64,000 nt of DNA. Source: Congregibacter brevis. Its GTDB lineage: Bacteria; Pseudomonadota; Gammaproteobacteria; Pseudomonadales; Halieaceae. Under the pieces are notes generated by a model, which saw only the letters and a program-made list of their open reading frames with translations, was not told where the DNA came from and did no database searches. Positions 9,149-16,966 of the stretch are shown piece after piece (the stretch's first letter is position 1; each line of letters starts with the position of its first letter). A program made the position numbers and the translations under genes. The stretch is from positions 806,001-870,000 of the forward strand of contig NZ_CP136865.1 in assembly GCF_045689245.1 (NCBI RefSeq), in the 5' to 3' direction.

Positions 9149-11398
9149 ATGGGACTTCGTTCGGTATTCGGTGGGCTCTGTCTGCTCCTGTGCGCAGTGA
9201 GTGCCTCCGCCGGTGAAACACTTGTGCGTACGCAGAGTGAGTTCCACAGCGCGGTGTCGGTTGCACAGCCAGGTGATGTCATCACTCTCGCAAGCGGCAT
9301 CTGGCGCGATTTCGAAATAATCTTCTCAGGAAATGGTAAGCCAGAGCGTCCCATCACCCTCCGAGCCGAAACGCCCGGCGAGGTAATTCTCAGCGGTGAA
9401 TCGAACCTGCAGCTTGGAGGAGAGTATCTTCTCGTAACGGGTCTAGTTTTTCGTGATGGATACTCGCCCTCAGGGTCGGTCGTATCCTTCAGGATTGGCA
9501 AGGAGAACCTCGCCAATCACAGTCGCGTGACCGAGGTCGTCATTGATCGATTTAATAAGCGGGATCGTCAGGATCCCGACTATTGGGTCGCTATGTACGG
9601 CCGCCACAACCGCTTTGACCACAACCACCTACAAGGAAAGACCAACAAGGGCGTCACTATGGCGGTCCGGTTGGATTCTGCTGAGAGCCTGCAAAACCAT
9701 CACCGGATCGATCACAACTACTTTGGGCCTCGCCCGGTGTTCGGTTCCAACGGTGGAGAGACGCTTCGTATAGGAACGAGCCACTATTCCCGAGAAATGT
9801 CTCAGACCATTGTCGAAGATAACTACTTTGAGCGCTGCGATGGTGAAGTGGAGATTGTCTCCAATAAGTCGGGTGGCAACGTGTTTCGAAGAAACGTGTT
9901 TTACGAGTCTCGGGGTACACTGACACTGCGTCACGGAAATGACAATCTAGTGGAAGACAATGTCTTCATCGGCAATGGCGTTGATCACACGGGCGGTATC
10001 CGAGTCATTAACCGGCGTCAGACCGTTAGAAACAATTACATGGAAGGTCTCAAGGGTTACCGCTTTGGTGGGGCTTTGGTGGTGATGAACGGGGTGCCCA
10101 ACGGTCCCATTAATCGCTATGACCCCGTCGAGGACTCGATCATCGAGCGCAACTCCCTGATCGACAGCGACCATATTCAGCTCGCCGCTGGCAGCGATGC
10201 AGAGCGTTCAGCAACGCCCCAGCGAACCACCTTCACCAACAACCTGATACACCACCGCGACCACCGCGATACTTTCACGGTGTACGACGATGTTCGGGGA
10301 ATCACCTTTGAAGGCAACCGTATAAATGGGGTCGAAGACCCGACGCTTACCGACGGTTTTGCCAATGAGGCGTTTGAGGTGCGCCGTGACGCCAATGGTT
10401 TGAACTATGCCACAGACCCGGCGCTGGCAGAGGTTGGCGTCGCGAGAACGCTGCAACCTCTAAATCGTAATGCGACCGGTGTCGAATGGTATCCCAAACC
10501 CGAGTTTGGTGAGCGCTTTGGCTCCGGTGGCACCATCAAGGTGAGCCCTGGAAATAACGCGCTATCGAGCGCTATACCGCATGCAGAAGAGGGCGATACA
10601 TTGGAACTCAGCGCCGGTGAGTACTTTGAAAGCAAAGTGCTCGCCGTGGACAAGGCGATTACGATCCGTGCTCCCCAGGGTGCATGGATTGAATACGAGC
10701 GTCCCACTTTGTTCGAGATTCAGGACGGCGGCTCTCTATGGCTGGACGGCGTCACTGTCTCGGGCCGCAGTGCTCCTGACTATGCCGGTAATAGTGTCAT
10801 CCGCACGAGTCGTTACGGCGTGCTGACAAACTATGAAATCCGCGTAGACGGTTCAGAGTTTAAGGATCTGAATGTTAATCGGGCGTTCCATTTCCTCAAT
10901 GCGAACAAATCCTCCCTAGCGGATCACATACAGATTAACGACTCGGTGTTTCAGGCGATCAGCGGATCGGTACTGAAACTCGACCGAGAAAACGACGGTT
11001 TCGGTATCTACAGCGCTGAATACGTCACGATCCGGGATTCCAAGTTCGAAGATATTCAAGGGCCTTTAGTCAGTCTCGCCAGATTTGGTCGTGACGAAAG
11101 TACTTTTGGTCCCCATCTGACTCTGACGGGGTCAGAGCTGTATCGAGTTGGTACCGGTCAGCGTTCCGAGGTCAAGGCATCGGTCTACCTCCACGGGGTG
11201 CAGGTCACCACGATTGCTGACTCGCGCTTTGAAGACAGTGCGTCGATTGCCGTCGAGCATACGGTGGGTGAGCCAGTCACCCTTATTCAGAACAACACTT
11301 TCCAGCGCACCCCCGAACCGACAGCGGTCGAGCTCGTAACCGGAGGTCCCCCAACGGTTTCGCTGCAGGGCAACACCTATGTTGCTGGCGAACAATGA
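9149..11398 (+). CDS. PL6-family alginate lyase, two-domain, exported
   Basis: The reading frame opens at 9038, but ATG 9149 gives a clean signal peptide (MGLRSVFGGLCLLLCAVSASAG), leaving 749 aa. Right-handed parallel beta-helix protein of the chondroitinase-B-like/PL6 family. The N-terminal domain carries NGGETLRIG, then EIVSNKS and TLRHGN. In the start-9149 numbering the candidate base and acid are K240 and R261. Their 21-residue spacing equals that of K220/R241 in the Glaciecola exolyase AlyGC, which also has a second beta-helix domain like the C-terminal half here. It should release unsaturated uronic acid monomers or short oligomers from alginate in the periplasm or at the cell surface. 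Confidence 0.9.
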   Translation: MGLRSVFGGLCLLLCAVSASAGETLVRTQSEFHSAVSVAQPGDVITLASGIWRDFEIIFSGNGKPERPITLRAETPGEVILSGESNLQLGGEYLLVTGLVFRDGYSPSGSVVSFRIGKENLANHSRVTEVVIDRFNKRDRQDPDYWVAMYGRHNRFDHNHLQGKTNKGVTMAVRLDSAESLQNHHRIDHNYFGPRPVFGSNGGETLRIGTSHYSREMSQTIVEDNYFERCDGEVEIVSNKSGGNVFRRNVFYESRGTLTLRHGNDNLVEDNVFIGNGVDHTGGIRVINRRQTVRNNYMEGLKGYRFGGALVVMNGVPNGPINRYDPVEDSIIERNSLIDSDHIQLAAGSDAERSATPQRTTFTNNLIHHRDHRDTFTVYDDVRGITFEGNRINGVEDPTLTDGFANEAFEVRRDANGLNYATDPALAEVGVARTLQPLNRNATGVEWYPKPEFGERFGSGGTIKVSPGNNALSSAIPHAEEGDTLELSAGEYFESKVLAVDKAITIRAPQGAWIEYERPTLFEIQDGGSLWLDGVTVSGRSAPDYAGNSVIRTSRYGVLTNYEIRVDGSEFKDLNVNRAFHFLNANKSSLADHIQINDSVFQAISGSVLKLDRENDGFGIYSAEYVTIRDSKFEDIQGPLVSLARFGRDESTFGPHLTLTGSELYRVGTGQRSEVKASVYLHGVQVTTIADSRFEDSASIAVEHTVGEPVTLIQNNTFQRTPEPTAVELVTGGPPTVSLQGNTYVAGEQ

Positions 11399-11422
11399 GC
11401 GATCGAATCAGGAGCTAGAAAA

Positions 11423-12730
11423 ATGAAAATACGGAACTTGCGTTGGTGGGTTATCGGCTTGATCGCACTCGCTACGGTCATCAACTACATCGACAGGCAG
11501 TCACTGAATGTTCTCTGGCCGCAGATCTCCGCTGAGCTTTATCCGGACAAGACCGAAGACGAACGCAAGGCGATCTATGCCTTGATCTCGGTTATCTTCG
11601 TGTTCGCCTACGCGTTCGGCCAGGCAATTTTCGGCCGGGTGTTCGACCGCGTGGGTACGCGCATGGGATTTGTGTTCGCCATCGGTATTTGGTCCGTTGC
11701 GACCGCTATGCATGCATTCGCGAAAGGCCTGGTCACCTTCAGCCTGTTCCGTGGAATACTGGGTGTAGCAGAGGCGGGTAACTGGCCCGGTGCTGCAAAA
11801 GGCAATGCAGAGTGGTTCCCATCCGTTGAACGCGCACTAGCGCAGGGCTTATTTAACTCAGGCGCGGCGATAGGGGGGATTATTTCCATCCCACTCATTG
11901 CCTATCTTTCCATTCACCTTAGCTGGCAGTCGATTTTTCTCCTCGTAGGTGCTGTTGGACTATTTTGGCTGGTGCCGTGGCTCCTCATTGTGAAGGCGCC
12001 CCCAGGATCTCACCCCTTTATCACCGAGAAGGAGCGAGCTTTCATTCTCGAGGGGCAGGTGGACCAGCCGGGCGGCGAGAGCGACGCAGAGGCCTACACA
12101 CCTAACACCGTTGAACTGCTGAAGCGCAAGGAAAGCTGGGGAGTGATTATTGCGTCAGCGGCGATTGATCCTATCTGGTGGCTCTTCGTTTTCTGGATCC
12201 CCATCTACCTCTCGGAGGTTTATGGAATGGACGTGAAGACCATCGGGATCTATGGTTGGGTGCCGTACGTGGGAGCCATGTTTGGCGCCTGGTTTGGTGG
12301 TCTACTGGCGCGAAACCGAATTAGCAGCGGGTGGAGCGTCGATCGCTCCCGCAAACTTACGATTTCCCTGGGCTGTCTGATCATGCTGCCGTCGCTGCTT
12401 GCTATGGCAAACCCCGGGAGTCCTGTGGGCGCGGTGTTGCTCATGGCGGTGATCCTTTTCGGCTTCCAGACGGCGATTGGTAACGTGCAGACGCTGCCGA
12501 GCGATCTCCTTGGGAAAGGCTCCGTGGGATCCCTCGCGGGGCTTGCCGGCATGGCCGCCAAGCTCGCAGCTGCGGGGCTCACCGCGCTGGTGCCCTGGCT
12601 CACTGCCGGAGGCAATTACACGCCTGCCTTCGTTATTGGCGCGGTTCTGGCTGTAGTCGCTATGGCCAGCGTCTGGGTGCTTTGTCCGAAGATTGAGCCT
12701 CTTCAGCCTGTAAATGGCCCAGCGCACTAA
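11423..12730 (+). CDS. MFS transporter, anion:cation symporter (hexuronate-type)
   Basis: 435 aa, 12 predicted helices. N-terminal INYIDRQSLNVLWPQI and RGILGVAEAGNWPGAAKGNAEWFP are hallmarks of the ACS family (ExuT/GarP-like proton symporters for hexuronates). Ribosome site AGGAGC lies upstream. Lying between PL6 and the DEH-reductase-like SDR and PL17 genes, it probably imports the unsaturated uronate (DEH) or short alginate oligomers. Together with the TRAP system the locus encodes two different inner-membrane importers. Confidence 0.9.
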   Translation: MKIRNLRWWVIGLIALATVINYIDRQSLNVLWPQISAELYPDKTEDERKAIYALISVIFVFAYAFGQAIFGRVFDRVGTRMGFVFAIGIWSVATAMHAFAKGLVTFSLFRGILGVAEAGNWPGAAKGNAEWFPSVERALAQGLFNSGAAIGGIISIPLIAYLSIHLSWQSIFLLVGAVGLFWLVPWLLIVKAPPGSHPFITEKERAFILEGQVDQPGGESDAEAYTPNTVELLKRKESWGVIIASAAIDPIWWLFVFWIPIYLSEVYGMDVKTIGIYGWVPYVGAMFGAWFGGLLARNRISSGWSVDRSRKLTISLGCLIMLPSLLAMANPGSPVGAVLLMAVILFGFQTAIGNVQTLPSDLLGKGSVGSLAGLAGMAAKLAAAGLTALVPWLTAGGNYTPAFVIGAVLAVVAMASVWVLCPKIEPLQPVNGPAH

Positions 12731-12801
12731 CATTTAATCCATAACCAACGGGATGCTCGGCACGGGTGTCGCATCCCTTGAATACCATTGAGGAAGTACT
12801 A

Positions 12802-13554
12802 ATGAAGTTAGAAAACAAAGTGATTGTGGTCTCTGGTGGGGCGCGGGATATCGGCCGCGAGGTCGTGCTCAAGTTATCGCGTGAAGGTGCGAAAGTGGTA
12901 GTCAACTACCACGGCTCCACTGAGCAGGCGAAACAGACTGAGGAAGATGTTCGGGCCGCGGGCGGTGAATGTGTTTTTCTTCAGGGCGATATGACAAGCG
13001 CCGCCGACGTCGCCAGCCTCGTTGCTGCGGGCGTAGAGGCCTTCGGTGATCGCATCGATGGACTGGTTAACGTGACGGGCGGACTTGTTGCGCGCAAAAC
13101 CTTGTCGGAGATGGACGATGATTTTTTCTCCCAGGTGCTGCGACTCAACGTGAATTCAACGTTCATGCTAACTAAGGCTTGCGTACCGCACATGGGTGAT
13201 GGTTCGGCGATCGTCAATCTGGCGTCGCAGGCAGGCAGAGATGGTGGAGGTCCTGGTGCTTCGGCTTATGCTGCATCGAAGGGCGCGATCATGACTTTTA
13301 CCCGATCAATGGCGAAGGAGCTCGGCCCCCAGAACATTCGCGTTAATGCGCTTTGTCCCGGCGTGATCAGCACCACGTTCCACGACACTTTTAGCAAAGA
13401 TGAAGTTCGCAAAAACATCGCAGCATCTACGCCGCTGCGACGTGAAGGTCATCCTTCAGAGATCGCAGACATCACGGCGTACCTGCTGTCTGCAGAGTCA
13501 TCGTTCCTGACGGGCGTTAACCTCGATACCAACGGTGGGCTTTTGTTCTCCTAA
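12802..13554 (+). CDS. SDR oxidoreductase, probable DEH reductase
   Basis: ATG 12802 is preferred: GAGGAAG lies just upstream, and the GTG at 12766 would only add a non-conserved leader. 250 aa, classical SDR with SGGARDIG at 11-18, NVTGG at 90-94 (in place of NNAG), catalytic Tyr156/Lys160 (YAASK) and a C-terminal LDTNGGLLFS. Flanked by the uronate importer and PL17, the best guess is the NAD(P)H-dependent reductase converting 4-deoxy-L-erythro-5-hexoseulose uronate to KDG. The KduD-like gene at 4508 is the other candidate for that step. Confidence 0.82.
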   Translation: MKLENKVIVVSGGARDIGREVVLKLSREGAKVVVNYHGSTEQAKQTEEDVRAAGGECVFLQGDMTSAADVASLVAAGVEAFGDRIDGLVNVTGGLVARKTLSEMDDDFFSQVLRLNVNSTFMLTKACVPHMGDGSAIVNLASQAGRDGGGPGASAYAASKGAIMTFTRSMAKELGPQNIRVNALCPGVISTTFHDTFSKDEVRKNIAASTPLRREGHPSEIADITAYLLSAESSFLTGVNLDTNGGLLFS

Positions 13555-13614
13555 GTATTGAATCATCGATTGATCTAAGGGTGATACGAGCTGCCACTTC
13601 CCAGGAGCATTAAT

Positions 13615-15861
13615 TTGAGAGATTTGTTCAAGCGTCTTGCTTCCTGGCTTCTTGTGGCAGCCTCGTTAAGTCCTCTCGCGGGATTTGCCATCGAGCACCC
13701 GGGGCTGCTTCTTACACGCGACGGGGTTGAGTCGATCCGGGCGAACCTCGGGAAGGCGCCGCTCTTCGATGACAGCCTTCGTAGCGCAAGGGAGGATGTG
13801 GATCAGGAGATCGCCCTTGGCATTGACGTACCCGTCCCGCAGGATTTTTCCGGCGGTTACACGCATGAGCGGCACAAGCGTAATTTCTTCGTCGCCCAGA
13901 AGGCAGCGCTTCTCTATCAGATTCTTGATGAGCCTCGCTACGGCAACTACGTTCGGGACATGCTCCTGGAGTATGCCGCGCTGTATCCGACGCTGCCGCT
14001 CCATCCTAAGGAGCGCTCCTACGCGCGAGGTCGCCTGTTCTGGCAGTGCCTTAATGATGCTAACTGGCTGCTTTACATGGCTCAGGCGTATGACGCTGTC
14101 TACGAATTCCTGAGTGTTGAAGACCGTGAGCTGTTGGAGCGGGATCTGTTTCGGCCCTTCGCGGACTTCATTTCTCTCGACAACCCGCAGTTTTATAACC
14201 GAGTCCATAACCACAGCGCATGGGGTAGCGCAGCGGTTGGCATGATTGGTGTCGTCATGGGCGATGAAGTGCTGATTGATCGTGCTCTTTATGGCTTTGA
14301 GGCTAGCGTCGATGTCAACGCCCGTGATAACGATGGTGGGCTGATTAGCACAGATGGGCAGGGTCGGGGATTCCTGGCCAACCTGGATGCGCCTTTCTCG
14401 CCGGACGGTTATTACACGGAAGGTCCGTACTATCAGCGTTACGCCATGTATCCATTTCTCGCGTTCTCAATCGCCATGGAGAACGCCTATCCGGACAAAC
14501 TGGTGCTGCAGCAAAAAGACACCGTGCTGGTGAAGGCCACCTATGCGCTGCTGAATCTCGCGGATTCCCAGGGTGAGTTCTTCCCCATCAATGATGCCCA
14601 AAAAGGGATGTCTATAATCAATAGCAGTCTCGTTACCGCAGTAGACGCTGCGTACCTGTATGGCGAGCAGGATCCCGCACTTCTTTCCGTGGCGAGTGAG
14701 CAAGGGCAGGTTGCCCTCGACCAAAGCGGCATGGCCGTGGCGTTGGCTATAGAGGAAGGGCATGCGAAACCGTTCTTAAAGCGGTCTGTGATTTTGCGTG
14801 ATGGCCCTCGCGGGGAGCAGGGTGGGATCGCTGTGCTTCGTGATCCCGATGCCGGCCTGGAGACCGTATTCAAGTTTAGTGCTCACGGTTTGAGTCACGG
14901 GCATTTCGATAAACTGGCGATCGCGGTTCACGACGCTGGTCGCGAAGTACTGCAGGACTACGGCCTTGTCAGGTTCGTCAATATTGAACAAAAGGGTGGG
15001 GGTAATTACCTGCCTGAAAACAAATCGTGGGCAAAGCAAACGGTCGCTGCTAACACGCTGGTTGTTGATGGTCAGACTCAGTTTGGTGGAGAGTATGACG
15101 CGTCGAGTCGCAATCATTCGGACCTGCTGTTCAGTGATATCGGAGACGATAGCTTTCAGATTGTTAGCGCACGCGAAGAGAATGCCTATGCGGGAAGTGT
15201 CATGCAGCGAACGGTGGCCATGCTTCGCTCTCCCCAGGAAAACCCTGTCGTCCTCGACGTCTTACGCGTGACGAGTGATAGCCCTCGCACTTACGACCTA
15301 CCGTTTCACTACCTCGGTCAAGTAATTCACACGAACTTCAGCTTCACGCAGGATAACGAGCTTCGCGTCCTCGGCGATGGACACGGTTATGAGCACTTAT
15401 GGCGTGAAGCCGTGGGTGAGGACATTGGAACCTCGGCTACATTTACCTGGCTTGATGTGGGGCGCTTCAACACCATTACGACCGCGACTCAGAATGATGA
15501 CCGACTGTTTCTGGCACGATTAGGTGCGAACGACCCTGATTTTAATTTGCGGCGCGATCCCACTCTGATTGTTCACAGAGAGTCGGATGGTCCAACTGTC
15601 TTCGCTTCGACTATCCAGTCTCACGGTGGCTACGACCCCGTATCTGAATCAGCGGTCGACGTTCCCGGCGATGTAGATCGCGTTGAAGTTCTTCTCAGCA
15701 CGCAAGCCTACGAAGCTGTAGGCATCCACTGGCATGGTGGAGAGAGGTCTTTGCTCATCGTTGCCCACCGCGAAGTGTCGGCCGGCCAGAACCATAAGCT
15801 TGGAATCGGGGGGCGTGAGTATCACTGGACGGGCCCTTTTCACTGGGTCCCTCTTCTGTAA
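13615..15861 (+). CDS. PL17-family oligoalginate lyase, exported
   Basis: 748 aa, TTG start with AGGAG at 13603-13607. Signal peptide to about residue 25 (LAGFA). The N-terminal alpha-barrel has the PL17 motif HNHSAWG with N199/H200, matching catalytic N201/H202 of Saccharophagus Alg17C, and DGYYTEGPYYQRY around 265-277 carrying the tyrosine region. A C-terminal heparinase II/III-like beta-sandwich contains HGLSHGHFDKLAI. This exo-lyase would finish degradation of short alginate chains to unsaturated monouronates. It is the last gene of the cluster. Confidence 0.92.
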   Translation: MRDLFKRLASWLLVAASLSPLAGFAIEHPGLLLTRDGVESIRANLGKAPLFDDSLRSAREDVDQEIALGIDVPVPQDFSGGYTHERHKRNFFVAQKAALLYQILDEPRYGNYVRDMLLEYAALYPTLPLHPKERSYARGRLFWQCLNDANWLLYMAQAYDAVYEFLSVEDRELLERDLFRPFADFISLDNPQFYNRVHNHSAWGSAAVGMIGVVMGDEVLIDRALYGFEASVDVNARDNDGGLISTDGQGRGFLANLDAPFSPDGYYTEGPYYQRYAMYPFLAFSIAMENAYPDKLVLQQKDTVLVKATYALLNLADSQGEFFPINDAQKGMSIINSSLVTAVDAAYLYGEQDPALLSVASEQGQVALDQSGMAVALAIEEGHAKPFLKRSVILRDGPRGEQGGIAVLRDPDAGLETVFKFSAHGLSHGHFDKLAIAVHDAGREVLQDYGLVRFVNIEQKGGGNYLPENKSWAKQTVAANTLVVDGQTQFGGEYDASSRNHSDLLFSDIGDDSFQIVSAREENAYAGSVMQRTVAMLRSPQENPVVLDVLRVTSDSPRTYDLPFHYLGQVIHTNFSFTQDNELRVLGDGHGYEHLWREAVGEDIGTSATFTWLDVGRFNTITTATQNDDRLFLARLGANDPDFNLRRDPTLIVHRESDGPTVFASTIQSHGGYDPVSESAVDVPGDVDRVEVLLSTQAYEAVGIHWHGGERSLLIVAHREVSAGQNHKLGIGGREYHWTGPFHWVPLL

Positions 15862-15872
15862 CGATCGTTCAG

Positions 15873-15928
15873 GATCCGCTTCTGTACTTACCTAGGACTA
15901 CTGCCTAGGCTTCGTACAGATCGGGATC
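15873..15928. repeat. Nested inverted repeat after PL17
   Basis: Three nested inverted pairs: GATCC/GGATC (15873/15924), CTGTAC/GTACAG (15882/15914) and CCTAGG/CCTAGG (15891/15904) around a 7-nt loop. There is no T tract, so it is not a canonical intrinsic terminator. It could still end transcription of the alginate operon or protect its mRNA 3' end. Confidence 0.5.
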
Positions 15929-15957
15929 AACGCGATGCGGTCAGCACTTGCTGAAGA

Positions 15958-16383
15958 CTAATCCAATAGCTTCGACAGCCAGAGCATAGTGTTTAGGGCG
16001 AACTGCGCGTTTTGTTTCGCGACCGGCGAATTCATTCCCATGGGCCGTCGCTCCTCGCTGAAGGACATCGCAACGCCCTGATACCAGTCCTCGATATCGA
16101 CGCGCTCTGTGCTGTTGGTAAATACAGCTGGTTCATCAGGATAGAGCAACTCGGTCGAGGGACCGAATACGAGCAACGGCGCAAAGTTGCGTTCTGCACT
16201 GTCGTCTGCCACTCGGAAGGCCTGACCCGTGAACGTCGCTACGGAGTCGATGCGTTCGCCACCGTCTGCTATCCAGGTCGTTACAGCATCGATTTCTGCA
16301 TCTGTAAAAGCGGAATAATTCGGTAAGGTCCAATCCTCAGTATTCTTCCCGTCGTGCAAGCCAATTAACGCTCTTGACTCCAA
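15958..16383 (-). pseudogene. Remnant of a DUF4350-like conserved protein
   Basis: A 141-codon frame without an ATG start (the first possible start is TTG). The N-terminal part reads SAFTDAEIDAVTTWIADGGE, as in proteins where this is followed by an LLLIADH-type segment. Here the sequence jumps straight to an unrelated-looking stretch and then to a conserved-looking tail, GMNSPVAKQNAQFALNTMLWLSKLL. The upstream frame meets a stop shortly before the TTG. I read this as a gene with N-terminal truncation and an internal deletion; family assignment is from memory of the motif. It could instead be a short functional gene. Confidence 0.4.
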
Positions 16384-16513
16384 GATGCATGCATTTCACG
16401 ACTGATGCCGGCATCATCACAAAGAATCATGAATAATCACAAAAATTCAACGACGACTTCGGTCTCCTGCGCCCATGCTTGGTCCTCCAATTCAACGTTA
16501 GATCGGAGACCTC

Positions 16514-16945
16514 ATGAATAAAGTGACCGCAGTAATTCTTGGCCTGACACTTTTGGCTGCGACGGCCCAAGCGCAGACTCTAAGCGACCGCGAAGCGATC
16601 AAGGCGGCTATGGAATGCTTTTATCAATGGGACTTGTATGGCGGTAAGGAAAACTCCTCAAAGTGTATTTCGGACACTGTTATTTACCATCGCATTGATG
16701 AGAACGGTGGGCACGCCTTTGGTACGCCAGTCCTTGACAATGATTCGGGGAAGGGAGCAGATGCGCTTATTCATAACTTAGTGGACATTGATATTTACAA
16801 TGACATGGCAGTAGTGACATCGCTGCACCGCTATCAGCCCGAAGCGCCTCGCAATACCTATGTGAAGAATCTTGTGCTGTTCAAACTGGCTGAGGGTTGG
16901 CGGATCTCCAGTGTGGCCTGGGGCCGCGTAACCAACACACAGTGA
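16514..16945 (+). CDS. Exported SnoaL/lumazine-binding-like protein
   Basis: 143 aa, with a 20-residue signal peptide (MNKVTAVILGLTLLAATAQA). The mature part has the NTF2-like/Lumazine_bd_2 pattern: an early acidic helix (DREAIKAAMECFYQWDLYGG), then YHRID, a long beta region (DMAVVTSLHRYQP) and a C-terminal strand ending FKLAEGWRISSVAWGR. Proteins of this fold bind small ligands or act as accessory factors; no catalytic motif is evident. It is a stand-alone gene with GGAGA upstream, convergent with the regulator that follows. Confidence 0.75.
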   Translation: MNKVTAVILGLTLLAATAQAQTLSDREAIKAAMECFYQWDLYGGKENSSKCISDTVIYHRIDENGGHAFGTPVLDNDSGKGADALIHNLVDIDIYNDMAVVTSLHRYQPEAPRNTYVKNLVLFKLAEGWRISSVAWGRVTNTQ

Positions 16946-16966
16946 GTGTCATACCGCGGTACGCCG

